A DNA stretch of 64,000 nt from Nonomuraea indica (GCF_002850745.1 NZ_KZ559476.1:38937-102936), one strand, 5' to 3'. Counted from the first letter of the stretch, positions 42,376 through 51,713 are shown. Notes: generated by a model not told the origin, from the letters alone. Made by a program: numbers and translations.

Positions 42376-43563
42376 TCACGGGCGGAGGCGGCCGGCGGTC
42401 CAGAACAGAGCCAGGGCTGCCAGCTCGACCACGGCCGCCGCGGCGGGGAGGACGCCGCTGCCGTACATCTCGAGCACGATCCCGCCCGCGACCCCGCCGG
42501 CCGACACGCCGACGTAGACGGCGCTGCTGTTCAGCGCCAGAGCCTGCGGCCCCGCAGGGCCGGCCAGCGCCAGCAGGCGGGTCTGGGCGGGCGGCGGCAT
42601 CCACCAGGAGACGGCCGCCCACACGAGCAGCGGCGGCAGCAGCGCCACCAGCGCCAGGGGCCGCAGCCACCAGCAGACGGTGAGGGCGCCCATCACCGCG
42701 GTGAACCCCCCGACGCCGGCGAGCAGCGCCCGGTCGGCGCCCCACCGGTCGGCGGCGCGTCCGCCGAGCTGCCCACCGACGAATCCGGCCGCTCCCGCCA
42801 TGACGAACACCCACCCCAGCTCGGCCGGCCCGGCGCCGGCGAGGTCCCGCAGGAACGGCGCGAGGTAGGTCAGCAGCATCATGCTGCCTGTCACGCTGGC
42901 CACGATGCCCAGCAGCCCGAGCACCACGGGCGCGGAGGCCAGCGGCCGGAGCGAGACGCGAGGCCGTGCCCCCTCGGGGAGGCCGGGCTCCCGGCCGGGC
43001 AGGGTCGCGCGGACCGCCACCAGCGACACCGCCCCGAGCAGGCCACCCAGACCGAACGTGGCCTGCCAGCCCAGCACGCCGCCGACCCAGGTGCCGATCG
43101 GCACGCCGAGCACGAGCGAGCCGGTGAGCCCGCCCATCACCAGCGCCATGTAGCGCCCCTGCCGCCCGTCGGGCGCCCGCTGGGCGGCGACGGCGTAAGC
43201 GGCGGGCACCACGGACGCGGCGGCCAGCGCGGCCAGCACACGCAGGCCCATCAGCACGGGATAGCTGGTGGTGAACGCGGCCGCGACGTTCGCCACCACG
43301 AACAACGACAGCGCGGCAGTGAGCAGCCTGCGGCGCGGCCAGGAGGCGGTCACCACCGAGGCCACCGGAGCGGCCAGGGCGAACGTGAGTGAGAAGCCGG
43401 TCACGAGCTGCCCGGCGGCGGCCTCGGTGACGCCGAGGTCGCCCGACAGGGCCGGCAGGATGCCGGCGATCATGTAGTCGTCGGTGGCGAAGGTGAACGT
43501 GGTGAACGCCAGGGCCCACAGCCATGCGGGCAGCCGGGGCCTCACCTCGGCGGAGACGGACAC
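42376..43563 (-). CDS. MFS transporter (DHA1-type)
   Basis: A 395-residue 12-helix exporter related to the one at 41169 (TDDYMIAGILPALSGDLG, APVASVVTASWPRRRL). Start GTG 43563 has an AAGGGA site. It is convergent with the first MFS gene and divergent from a broken TetR gene that probably once controlled it. Confidence 0.88.
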   Translation of the reverse strand: MSVSAEVRPRLPAWLWALAFTTFTFATDDYMIAGILPALSGDLGVTEAAAGQLVTGFSLTFALAAPVASVVTASWPRRRLLTAALSLFVVANVAAAFTTSYPVLMGLRVLAALAAASVVPAAYAVAAQRAPDGRQGRYMALVMGGLTGSLVLGVPIGTWVGGVLGWQATFGLGGLLGAVSLVAVRATLPGREPGLPEGARPRVSLRPLASAPVVLGLLGIVASVTGSMMLLTYLAPFLRDLAGAGPAELGWVFVMAGAAGFVGGQLGGRAADRWGADRALLAGVGGFTAVMGALTVCWWLRPLALVALLPPLLVWAAVSWWMPPPAQTRLLALAGPAGPQALALNSSAVYVGVSAGGVAGGIVLEMYGSGVLPAAAAVVELAALALFWTAGRLRP

Positions 43564-43578
43564 GGCACTCCCTTCGTC

Positions 43579-43619
43579 GGGTGACAGTCGTCGGCCGGAT
43601 AAGGCAACAGTTGTCACCC
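43579..43619. promoter_or_regulatory. Inverted repeat in the MFS/TetR divergent promoter
   Basis: GGGTGACA (43579-43586) and TGTCACCC (43612-43619) are exact inverted arms in the 79-bp gap between the divergent MFS and TetR genes, a plausible TetR operator. Confidence 0.45.
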
Positions 43620-43642
43620 TTATGACGTCAAAGGGATTTCGG

Positions 43643-44285
43643 ATGGCCAGTACCGCCGATCCGCGACGCCGAGCCGAGCTGCTCGACCAGATCATCGACT
43701 GTCTCGCGGCTCACGGCCTGTCGGCCCTGTCCTTGCGGCCGCTGGCCGAGCACCTCGGCAGGTCCACCCGTGTGCTCACCCACCACTTCGCCGACAAGGA
43801 GGAGCTGCTGTCGGCCACGCTGGAACGCCTGGACGAGCGGCACCGCGCATGGCTGCGCGCGCTGCCCGGCCGGGACGGCTCCAGCAGCGTGGGCGCGATC
43901 ATCCGGCGGACGTGGGAATGGCAGCTCCGCGAGGAGAACCTGCCGATCGTCCGCCTGGTGCACGAGATCGAGGGGCTGGCGGCCGGGGGACGACTCGTGG
44001 GCAACGTGCCCCGGCTGCGGGCCGGCCGGTCGGCGCTCGTGGCCGCCGTTCCTGCGCGAGCGCGGGGTGCCGGAGGCCGACGCCCTGGACGTCTCCACGC
44101 TGACCAGCTCCACGTACACGGGACTGATGAGCGACTACCTGATCACCGGCGACCGCGAGCGGGTCGAGACGGCCCTCGACCGGCTCGCCATCCTGGTGGA
44201 CGAGTGGATCGCCGCGTGCTCGGGCCGACCGGCTGAGCGCTCCCTGCCCGGCCCCGGGGTGACCTCGGCGGAGGCGGCCGGCTGA
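43643..44285 (+). pseudogene. TetR family regulator with apparent frameshift
   Basis: The gene starts at ATG 43643 (AAAGGGA site) with a normal TetR helix-turn-helix (LRPLAEHLGRSTRVLTHHFADKEELL). The frame is good until about RAGRSALVAA (about 44046), then becomes Arg-rich nonsense, while a frame shifted by +1 resumes a sensible C terminus (FLRERGVPEADAL, STYTGLMSDYLITGDRERVETALDRLAILVDEWIA). Dropping one G near 44048 restores a single ~213-residue protein. It is either a real mutation or a sequencing error. Confidence 0.75.
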
Positions 44286-44306
44286 GCGGGTTTCTAGACT
44301 GGACGC

Positions 44307-45104
44307 ATGCCCGAGGGAGACGCCGTCTACCGCACCGCCGCGCGCCTGCGGGAGGCGCTGGACGGGCGGGTGCTGACGCGCTCCGACTTCCGGGTGCCCC
44401 GCCACGCCACCGCCGACCTGACCGGCCGGACCGTGCTGACGACGGTCTCGCGGGGCAAGCACCTGCTGACGCGGGTGGAGGGCGGGCTGACCGTGCACAC
44501 GCACCTGCGCATGGACGGGCGCTGGCGGGTCGGCCCGGCGGGGCGGGGGCCGCGCGGGGGGCCGCACGGCGGCGGGGGCGACACGGTGCGGCTGGTGCTG
44601 GCCAACGCCGAGTGGGAGGCCGTGGGCATCAGGCTGGGGATGGTCGACCTGCTGAGGACGGACGACGAGTCACGCGTCGTGGGGCACCTCGGCCCCGACC
44701 TGCTCGGCGCCGACTGGGACCCGGCCGAGGCCGTGCGACGGCTGCGGGAGGACCCGGCGAGGACGATCGGGGAGGCGCTGCTCGACCAGCGCAACCTGGC
44801 CGGCATCGGCACGATCTATCGCGCCGAGACACTCTTTCTGCGCGGTGTCTGGCCGTGGCGGGCGGTCGGGGACATCGCGGACGTGGAAGGGATCGTGACG
44901 CTGGCGCACCGGCTGCTGGACGCCAACAAGGCCCACGCGGGCACCGTGACCACGGGAGACCGCCGGCCGGCCGCGCAGACCTGGGTCTACGGCAGGGCAG
45001 GACGACCGTGCCGCCGATGCGGGATGCGCATCAGGCGTGGAGAGATGGGGGCGCAGGCACAGGAACGGCTGATCCTGTGGTGCCCGGGCTGCCAGCCGCC
45101 CTAG
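44307..45104 (+). CDS. nei: Fpg/Nei family DNA glycosylase (endonuclease VIII-like)
   Basis: A 265-residue base-excision repair enzyme. The catalytic N-terminal Pro2 and Glu3 are present (MPEGD), with Lys51 in SRGKHLL, the helix-two-turn-helix region (LLDQRNLAGIGTIYRAE) and a C-terminal zinc finger with four cysteines (CRRCG...CPGC). A Gly-rich loop (about 76-92) is longer than usual. In other actinobacteria this gene typically neighbours lhr. It ends overlapping the clgR stop by 3 bp. Confidence 0.93.
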   Translation: MPEGDAVYRTAARLREALDGRVLTRSDFRVPRHATADLTGRTVLTTVSRGKHLLTRVEGGLTVHTHLRMDGRWRVGPAGRGPRGGPHGGGGDTVRLVLANAEWEAVGIRLGMVDLLRTDDESRVVGHLGPDLLGADWDPAEAVRRLREDPARTIGEALLDQRNLAGIGTIYRAETLFLRGVWPWRAVGDIADVEGIVTLAHRLLDANKAHAGTVTTGDRRPAAQTWVYGRAGRPCRRCGMRIRRGEMGAQAQERLILWCPGCQPP

Positions 45105-45457
45105 GCGGCCACCATGTCCTTGACTTCGGGGAAGACCGTGTCGGAGATGGAGCCGGGGACCGACTCGGCCAGCGGGATGCGCTCGTGCTCCGGCACGTCG
45201 GCGAGCACCGGTGCGGCCTGCAGCTCCGCCAACGCGAACTGGTCGGACACCTCACGCAACACCTGCGACAGCGGCACTCCGAGAGCACCACAGATGGATG
45301 CCAGCAGCTCGGAGGATGCCTCCTTCTGGCCACGCTCCACCTCGGACAGGTAACCGAGTGAGACACGCGCCAGCGTGGACACCTCACGGAGAGTGCGCCC
45401 CTGCCGCACGCGCAACCGCCTCAGCACGTCACCGAGCAGCTGACGCAGCAAAATCAT
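45101..45457 (-). CDS. clgR: Clp protease gene regulator ClgR
   Basis: A 118-residue XRE-type activator of clp protease genes. The start ATG 45457 (GGGGAGGGA site) gives the typical N terminus MILLRQLLGDVLRRLR; the longer upstream frame is probably leader. Helix-turn-helix: TLREVSTLARVSLGYLSEVERGQKEASS. The last residues are DMVAA; in Streptomyces ClgR, terminal alanines serve as a ClpP degradation signal, giving feedback. It lies beside cinA, pgsA and rimO as in other actinobacteria. Confidence 0.92.
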   Translation of the reverse strand: MILLRQLLGDVLRRLRVRQGRTLREVSTLARVSLGYLSEVERGQKEASSELLASICGALGVPLSQVLREVSDQFALAELQAAPVLADVPEHERIPLAESVPGSISDTVFPEVKDMVAA

Positions 45458-45718
45458 CTGTCGCTCCCTCCCCGGCGTGGATGTCTTCACCACGCCCCGC
45501 GCGATCGGGTCGTGCCGCCCATCCTTCTTCTTGACTTCGTACATGCTCCTCGCCGTCATCATCGGGCGCTGCCGCCCATGGCCCGCAACACGTGGCTCGT
45601 CGCGCGACACATCAGGCCCGCCTGCCGGGCGCTCGCTGCTTGCAGTTGGCTCACGGACCTCACTCACAGCTCCACCGTACCCGCATCCACCGACACCGCG
45701 TCAGACCGTGCCTGGCAT

Positions 45719-45732
45719 GTTCGCTCGGGACG
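45719..45732 (-). promoter_or_regulatory. Possible ClgR box
   Basis: On the minus strand CGTCCCGAGCGAAC differs by one base from CGC-N5-GCGAAC, the motif described for ClgR targets. It lies 262 bp upstream of clgR and would suit autoregulation. The rest of 45458-45743 shows no gene. Confidence 0.35.
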
Positions 45733-45743
45733 TAACACGGTAA

Positions 45744-46235
45744 TCACCCGGAATGTTCCCCCTTGCTCGACTTCAGCACACGTGTCAGGAGATCGACTGC
45801 CTCGTCCACCGTCTTTACCCGGATACGTTCGCGCGACCCCTGAAGTCTCAGATCACGGGACCATATTTCTCCGTCGGGGCCGCTCACCGCGACGTGCACC
45901 GTGCCGACCGGCCGGCCGTCCTGCGGCTCCGGCCCCGCCACCCCCGTCACGGCCAGCCCGTACGTCGCCGCGCACAACCGCGCCACGCCCGTCGCCATCG
46001 CCGCCGCGACCTGCGGATGCACCGCCCCCTCGCGCCGCAGCAGCTCGTCGGGCACGGCCAGCAGCGCGTGCTTGAGGTCGGTGGCGTAGGAGATGACCCC
46101 GCCCCGGAACGCCTTCGACGAACCCGGCACCGAGGTGAACGCCGCGCCGATCAGCCCGCCCGTCAGCGACTCGGCCACGGCCACCGTCGCCGACCGCCCC
46201 GTCAGCAGGGAGATCGCCTCGTCCACCGTCGCCAT
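45744..46235 (-). CDS. cinA: CinA C-terminal domain protein (PncC-like NMN amidohydrolase)
   Basis: A 163-residue stand-alone CinA C-terminal domain. The family's catalytic segment VAESLTGGLIGAAFTSVPGSSK, then GGVISYATDLK and AVTGVAGPEP, are intact. Such proteins deamidate nicotinamide mononucleotide. The gene is 37 bp downstream of pgsA and probably in the same operon (rimO-pgsA-cinA). Confidence 0.92.
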   Translation of the reverse strand: MATVDEAISLLTGRSATVAVAESLTGGLIGAAFTSVPGSSKAFRGGVISYATDLKHALLAVPDELLRREGAVHPQVAAAMATGVARLCAATYGLAVTGVAGPEPQDGRPVGTVHVAVSGPDGEIWSRDLRLQGSRERIRVKTVDEAVDLLTRVLKSSKGEHSG

Positions 46236-46272
46236 GCCGTCGCCTCCTTCGTGCCGGGCGTGTGTGATCTGT

Positions 46273-46845
46273 CTACTCCCCGCGCGCGCGCCGCGCCACC
46301 TGGCGCAGCTTGACGGCGCGCACCACGTAGTCGACGCCCGTGGCCACGGTCACGACGAGGGCGGCGCCCATCACGGTCCAGCTGAGCGGGTCGTAGCCGA
46401 CCGGCAGGATGTAGAGGACGATCGCGGCGATCTGCAGCACGGTCTTGACCTTGCCGCCGTAGCTCGCGGGGATCACGGCCCGCCGGATCAGCACGAACCG
46501 CAGCACCGTGATGCCCAGCTCGCGGCCGAGGATCACCAGCGTCACCCACCACGGCAGCTCGCCCAGGACCGACAGCGACACCAGGGCCGCGCCCGTGAGC
46601 GCCTTGTCGGCGATCGGGTCGGCGATCTTACCGAAGTCGGTGATGAGCCCGTAGCGCCGGGCCAGCTCGCCGTCGAGATGGTCGGTGATGGACGCCACCG
46701 TGAAGACGGCCAGGGCGCCCAGGCGCCAGCCCGTGCCCGGCAGGAAGAGACAGACGACGAAGAAGGGGACGAGCGCCAACCGGAGAACCGTGAGGATGTT
46801 GGCGATGTTCCACGGGCTCACCACGCGGCGCTCGTCCTTGGTCAT
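46273..46845 (-). CDS. pgsA: CDP-diacylglycerol-glycerol-3-phosphate 3-phosphatidyltransferase
   Basis: A 190-residue membrane enzyme of phosphatidylglycerol synthesis with several hydrophobic helices and the CDP-alcohol phosphatidyltransferase motif DG-x2-AR-x8-G-x3-D-x3-D (DHLDGELARRYG...DFGKIADPIAD). The ATG at 46845 overlaps the rimO stop by 4 bp. Confidence 0.94.
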   Translation of the reverse strand: MTKDERRVVSPWNIANILTVLRLALVPFFVVCLFLPGTGWRLGALAVFTVASITDHLDGELARRYGLITDFGKIADPIADKALTGAALVSLSVLGELPWWVTLVILGRELGITVLRFVLIRRAVIPASYGGKVKTVLQIAAIVLYILPVGYDPLSWTVMGAALVVTVATGVDYVVRAVKLRQVARRARGE

Positions 46846-48251
46846 GGACCGGCCTTGATGCGCGCGATCAGGTCGACCCCCTCGGCGTCGACCACGACGG
46901 CGCGCACGATCTGCCCGCGGACCAGGCCGATGCCCTGGACCGTGACGGACCCGTCGACCTCCGGACCCTGGTGGGCGGCCCGTCCCTCGTAGCCGCCGTC
47001 ACCCAGGTCGTCGTCGATGAGCACGTCCACCTCGGTGCCGATGCGCTCCTCGGCCCGCTGCGCGGTCAGCTCCTCGGCCAGCTCGGTCAGGACGCGCACC
47101 CGCTCGTCGACCACCTCCTGGTCGAGCTTCCCGTCGAAGCCGGCCGCCTCGGTGCCGTCCTCGTCGGAGTAGCCGAACACGCCGATCACGTCGAGCCTGG
47201 CCTGCTCCAGGAAGCCCACGAGCTCGCCGAACTCCTCCTCGGTCTCCCCGGGGAAGCCCACGATGAAGTTGGAGCGCACACCCGCCTCGGGGGCGCGCTC
47301 ACGGATCGACTCGAGCAGCCCGAGGAAGCGCTCCGGGTCGCCGAAGCGGCGCATCCTGCGCAGCACGGTGCCGCTGGCGTGCTGGAACGACAGGTCGAAG
47401 TAGGGGACGACACCCTCGGTGCCCGCGATCACGTCGATCAGCCCGGGCCGCAGCTCGGCCGGCTGGAGATAGCTGACCCGCACCCGCTCGATGCCGTCGA
47501 CGGCGGCCAGCCGGGGCAGCAGCTTCTCCAGCGCCCTGAGATCGCCCAGGTCCTTACCGTAGGAGGTGGAGTTCTCGCTCACCAGGACCAGCTCGCGGAC
47601 GCCGCGATGGGCCAGCCAGTCGGCCTCGGCCACCAGCTCCTCGGGGTCGCGGGAGACGTAGGCGCCGCGGAAGGCGGGGATGGCGCAGAACGTGCAGCGC
47701 CGGTCGCAGCCGGAGGCCAGCTTGAGCGAGGCCACGGGGCTCTCGTCGAGCCGCTTGCGCAGCACGCGCGGGCCGCTCGCGGGCGCGAGCCCGGCGGGCA
47801 GGTCGCCGTGGCCGGGGATGGGCGCCTTGGGGGCGCTGGCACGATCCACCGGCGAGATGGGCAGCAGGGTACGGCGGTCACGCGGCGTGTGCGGCTTGAG
47901 CGGCCGGCCCGCGAGCACGTCGTCGAGACGGCCCCCGATCTCGGCGTAGTCGTCGAAGGAGATCACCGCGCTGGCCTCGGGCAGCGCCTCGGCCAGCTCG
48001 TTGCCGTAGCGCTCGGCCATGCAGCCGGCGGCGACCACCTTGGCGCCGGAGTCGGCCGCGGCGAGCAGCGTGTCGATGGAGTCCTTCTTCGCCGAGTCGA
48101 TGAAGCCGCACGTGTTGACGACGACGACGTCGGGGTCGTCGTCGCCGAGCTGCCAACCGGCAGCCTCGAGTCGCGCGGCCAGCTCCTCGGAGTCGACCTC
48201 GTTGCGGGCGCAGCCCAGCGTGATCAGCGATGCGGTTCGGCGGGATGACAT
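46842..48251 (-). CDS. rimO: Ribosomal protein S12 methylthiotransferase RimO
   Basis: A radical-SAM enzyme of 469 residues that methylthiolates Asp of ribosomal protein S12. The N-terminal cluster cysteines lie in LGCARNEVDSEE, NTCGFIDSAKKDS and AAGCMAERY; the radical-SAM motif is CDRRCTFC; a TRAM domain closes the protein. The GCARN and GFI..AK motifs separate it from MiaB. ATG 48251 is chosen; GTG 48260 is an in-frame alternative, and neither has a clear Shine-Dalgarno. Confidence 0.94.
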   Translation of the reverse strand: MSSRRTASLITLGCARNEVDSEELAARLEAAGWQLGDDDPDVVVVNTCGFIDSAKKDSIDTLLAAADSGAKVVAAGCMAERYGNELAEALPEASAVISFDDYAEIGGRLDDVLAGRPLKPHTPRDRRTLLPISPVDRASAPKAPIPGHGDLPAGLAPASGPRVLRKRLDESPVASLKLASGCDRRCTFCAIPAFRGAYVSRDPEELVAEADWLAHRGVRELVLVSENSTSYGKDLGDLRALEKLLPRLAAVDGIERVRVSYLQPAELRPGLIDVIAGTEGVVPYFDLSFQHASGTVLRRMRRFGDPERFLGLLESIRERAPEAGVRSNFIVGFPGETEEEFGELVGFLEQARLDVIGVFGYSDEDGTEAAGFDGKLDQEVVDERVRVLTELAEELTAQRAEERIGTEVDVLIDDDLGDGGYEGRAAHQGPEVDGSVTVQGIGLVRGQIVRAVVVDAEGVDLIARIKAGP

Positions 48252-48297
48252 GGTGAACACTACGGTATCGGGAGTTGGCCACCGCCCGATGCACCGG

Positions 48298-49044
48298 CTA
48301 CCGGGCTCGCGACTTGGGCGGCCCGAAGGAGCGCCGCACCGCCTCTCCGTTCGCGCCCGGCCGGCCGAGGTCCTTGCCGTTGACCTGCAGCGTCACGGCG
48401 CCGCCGTCGCCGAGAAGCAGATTGATCCGCTTCTTGGCCCGCCAGGTCACGGTCTTGCCGGCCGCCAGCGTGCCGGCGAAGATCCTGCGGCCCTCGGCGT
48501 CGCGGACGTCGACGTAGGAGGAACGCTCGGCGCTGGCTTTGACGACGACCTGGCCCTTGACGGCCGTGGCGGGCTTGGCGCGGCCCGCGCCCTGCGCCGC
48601 GGGCGCGGTCGGCGCGACCGAGACCTGGACCCCGGCCGAGCGCACCTTCTCCGGCTCGCCGCCCATCACCCTGGCGACGCCGAAGACGACCACGATGGCC
48701 AGCGCCACGCCGAGCGCGGTGGTCCAGTTGGGTCCGCGCCGCTCGGCCAGCCTGATCCGGCGGTCGGCCTGGAACACCGCGGCCGCCCGCACCGGGGCGG
48801 GCGCCCCGCCGTTCTGCTCGTCGAAGAGATGGGCCATCGCCTCGGGATCGAGCCCGACGGCCCTGGCGAGCGCCTTGACGTGCCCGCGCTCGTAGAAGTC
48901 TCCTCCGCACTGCGAGAAGTCGTCACGCTCGATCGCGTAGATGATGGCCTCGCGGATGCGGGTGGCGGCGCTCAGCTGCGCGACCGTCATCCCGGCCGCC
49001 GCCCTGGCCGCCGCCAGCCTGGCCCCTATGCTCTGCTCCTCCAC
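48298..49044 (-). CDS. RodZ-like helix-turn-helix membrane protein (DUF4115)
   Basis: A 248-residue RodZ-type protein: N-terminal HTH_25 domain (IGARLAAARAAAGMTVAQLSAATRIREAIIYAIE), one membrane helix (about 107-127, TTALGVALAIVVVFGVA) and a C-terminal DUF4115-like beta domain (SSYVDVRDAEGRRIFAGTL, GKTVTWRAKKRINLLLG). Likely links the division/elongation machinery to the membrane. Same strand as ftsK and rimO. Confidence 0.9.
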   Translation of the reverse strand: MEEQSIGARLAAARAAAGMTVAQLSAATRIREAIIYAIERDDFSQCGGDFYERGHVKALARAVGLDPEAMAHLFDEQNGGAPAPVRAAAVFQADRRIRLAERRGPNWTTALGVALAIVVVFGVARVMGGEPEKVRSAGVQVSVAPTAPAAQGAGRAKPATAVKGQVVVKASAERSSYVDVRDAEGRRIFAGTLAAGKTVTWRAKKRINLLLGDGGAVTLQVNGKDLGRPGANGEAVRRSFGPPKSRAR

Positions 49045-49122
49045 GACACGCGCCTCCCAGCCCCCGACGATGCGTAGTTAGTCATATTCAACCAGTAATC
49101 ATCGGGCAGGGGAGCATCGGGG

Positions 49123-51672
49123 TCATTCGCCACGCAAGTCGGCCAGCAGCGCCGGCAGATCGTCGGGCTTCACGAGCACCTCACGGGCCTTGGAACCCTC
49201 GCTCGGGCCGACCACCTCGCGGCTCTCCAGCAGGTCCATCAGCCGTCCGGCCTTGGCGAAGCCGACGCGCAGCTTGCGCTGCAGCATCGAGGTGGAGCCG
49301 AACTGGGTCGTCACGATCAGCTCGGCCGCCTGGACGAGCAGGTCGAGGTCGTCGCCGATGTCCTCGTCGATCTCCCGCTTGGTGGTGGCCGCCGCCGTCA
49401 CGTCGGGCCGGTATTCGGCCTGCATCTGCGTCTTGCAGTGCATGACGATCTCGGTGATCTCCTTCTCCGACACGAACGCGTTCTGGATGCGGATGGGCTT
49501 GCTGGCGCCCATCGGCAGGAACAGCGCGTCGCCCTGGCCGACGAGCTTGTCGGCGCCGGGCTGGTCGAGGATGACCCGCGAGTCGGTGAGCGAGGAGACG
49601 GCGAACGCCAGCCGCGACGGCACGTTGGCCTTGATGAGGCCGGTGACGACGTCCACGCTGGGCCGCTGGGTGGCGATGACGAGGTGGATGCCGGCGGCGC
49701 GGGCGAGCTGCGTGATGCGCACGATCGAGTCCTCGACGTCGCGCGGGGCGACCATCATGAGGTCGGCCAGCTCGTCCACGATGACGAGGAGGTAGGGGTA
49801 GGGCTGGTAGACCCGCTCGCTGCCGGGCGGCGGCTGGAGCTTGCCGGCCCGCACGGCCTTGTTGAACTCGTCGACGTGCCGGAACCCGCTGGCCGCCAGG
49901 TCGTCGTAGCGGCGGTCCATCTCGCCCACCACCCATTCGAGGGCCTCGGCGGCCTTCTTCGGGTTGGTGATGATGGGCGTGATCAGGTGCGGGATGCCCT
50001 CGTAGACCGACAGCTCCACGCGCTTGGGGTCGACCAGGACCATCCGCACCTCGTCGGGCGTGGCCCGCATGAGAATCGAGGTGATGAGGCCGTTGACGCA
50101 GACCGACTTGCCCGCGCCCGTGGCGCCCGCGATCAGCAGGTGGGGCATCTTGGCGAGGTTGGCGACGATGGTGCGACCCTCGACGTCCTTGCCGAGCCCC
50201 ACGATCATGGGGTGGTGGTCGGCCTGCGCGACCTGCGCCCGCAGCACGTCGCCGAGCGCCACGAGATCCTTGTCGGCGTTGGGGATCTCCACGCCGATGG
50301 CGGACTTGCCGGGGATCGGCGACAGGATGCGCACGTCGGCGGACTTGACGGCGTAGGCGATGTTCTTGGTGAGAGCCGTGACCTTCTCCACCTTGACCGC
50401 CGGACCGAGCTCGATCTCGTAGCGGGTCACGGTCGGCCCGCGGGTGAACCCGATCACCTGCGCGTCGATGGCGAACTGCTCCAGCACGCTGGTCAGCGCG
50501 TTGACCACGACGGTGTTGGCCTTGGTCTGCGGCTTGGGCGGACTGCCCGGCTTGAGGAGCTGCAGGTCGGGCAGGCTGTAGGGCCCCGCCTGCGGCGACA
50601 GCACGAGCTGCTCCACCTTACGCGGGGCGGGGGTCGGCTCGGGCGGCTCCGGCGCCTCCGGCCTGCGCTCCGCCGGCGCGGGCGCCTGCGGCGCCGGCGC
50701 CTCGTCGACCAGACCGGGCACGATCTCCGGCGAATGGGTGTCGCGCTTGTCCTGGTCGGACAGCACCGGCGTGTCGTACGGCTTGACCAGGTCGCCCGCC
50801 TCCGCGTCGGGCTGCTTCTTGGGCCTGGACCGCTTCCTGGCCGGCTGGCCCGGCTCCCCGCCCGGCGCGTGCCGTTCGAAGAGCATGTGCCTGAGCTCCG
50901 CCAGCCGTTCGGGGATGCGGTGGACCGGGGTCGCGGTGATCACCAGGACGCCGAACCCGGACAGCAGCAGGAGCAGCGGGATCGTGATCCAGGACGGCAG
51001 GATGCTCATCGGCGGCGCCGAGACGATGAAGCCGATGAGGCCGCCCGCCTGCGAGACCCGGTCCATGCCGTCGTTGGCCGTGCCGGCGGGGTTGGGGTAG
51101 GGCACGTCGTTGGCCACGTGGATGACGCCGAGCACGCCGACGAGCAGCGCGCTCCAGCCGATGGACATGCGGCCGGTGTCGGCGTTCTGGTCGGGGTGAC
51201 GCAGGTAGCGCCAGGCCAGCAGGCCGAGCAGCAGGGGCAGGGCCCACGCCAGCGAGCCGAACACGCCGCGCACCACGGTGTTGACCACGGTGGCGACGGT
51301 CCCTTCGGAGGTCCGCCAGGTCATCGCGGCCAGCACGATCGCGCCGGCGAGCACGGTCAGCCCCACGCCGTCGCGCCGGTGGGCGGGGTCGAGCTCGCGG
51401 GCGTTCTTGCCCAGGGCCCGAGCCATGCTGCCGACGCCGCCCGCGAGCAGCATCCACAGCCCCACGACGAGCTTGCCGATCATGGTGAACACCCAGCTGA
51501 TCGGGTCGGGGTGGGTCAGGCCCGGCTTGCGGGAGGACGCCGAGCCCCTGGCCGGTCCCTTGGCCCTCGGGCGCGCCGGCGACGCGGATCCCCGCTTGGC
51601 GGAGGTCGTGCGAGACGAGGCCGACCGCTTCGCCGGCCCCTTCGGTGCGCTTTTCGGCGTACGGGTGGCCAT
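49123..51672 (-). CDS. ftsK: DNA translocase FtsK/SpoIIIE
   Basis: An 849-residue septal DNA pump. A basic Ala/Ser/Arg-rich N terminus is followed by about four membrane helices (about 40-270), a Pro-rich linker, the RecA-like motor (Walker A GATGAGKS at about 515-522, Walker B LLVIVDELADLMM at about 634) and a C-terminal winged-helix gamma domain (GSTSMLQRKLRVGFAKAGRLMDLLE) that reads KOPS-like sequences. ATG at 51672 has no Shine-Dalgarno; TACCTT lies 7 bp upstream of it, so a leaderless mRNA is possible. Confidence 0.95.
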   Translation of the reverse strand: MATRTPKSAPKGPAKRSASSRTTSAKRGSASPARPRAKGPARGSASSRKPGLTHPDPISWVFTMIGKLVVGLWMLLAGGVGSMARALGKNARELDPAHRRDGVGLTVLAGAIVLAAMTWRTSEGTVATVVNTVVRGVFGSLAWALPLLLGLLAWRYLRHPDQNADTGRMSIGWSALLVGVLGVIHVANDVPYPNPAGTANDGMDRVSQAGGLIGFIVSAPPMSILPSWITIPLLLLLSGFGVLVITATPVHRIPERLAELRHMLFERHAPGGEPGQPARKRSRPKKQPDAEAGDLVKPYDTPVLSDQDKRDTHSPEIVPGLVDEAPAPQAPAPAERRPEAPEPPEPTPAPRKVEQLVLSPQAGPYSLPDLQLLKPGSPPKPQTKANTVVVNALTSVLEQFAIDAQVIGFTRGPTVTRYEIELGPAVKVEKVTALTKNIAYAVKSADVRILSPIPGKSAIGVEIPNADKDLVALGDVLRAQVAQADHHPMIVGLGKDVEGRTIVANLAKMPHLLIAGATGAGKSVCVNGLITSILMRATPDEVRMVLVDPKRVELSVYEGIPHLITPIITNPKKAAEALEWVVGEMDRRYDDLAASGFRHVDEFNKAVRAGKLQPPPGSERVYQPYPYLLVIVDELADLMMVAPRDVEDSIVRITQLARAAGIHLVIATQRPSVDVVTGLIKANVPSRLAFAVSSLTDSRVILDQPGADKLVGQGDALFLPMGASKPIRIQNAFVSEKEITEIVMHCKTQMQAEYRPDVTAAATTKREIDEDIGDDLDLLVQAAELIVTTQFGSTSMLQRKLRVGFAKAGRLMDLLESREVVGPSEGSKAREVLVKPDDLPALLADLRGE

Positions 51673-51713
51673 GGTGCCAAAGGTACGTCGGAGACACGGC
51701 GGACGCACTCAGG

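Noticed and set aside
14375..44306. Integrative element or prophage carrying the 30-kb accessory region
   Set aside because: No integrase, transposase, tRNA target or flanking attachment repeats were seen; the genes are ordinary metabolic operons with the same codon bias.
45458..45667. Longer ClgR with about 70 extra N-terminal residues
   Set aside because: Known ClgR proteins start with MILL-type N termini, and a strong Shine-Dalgarno precedes the ATG at 45457.
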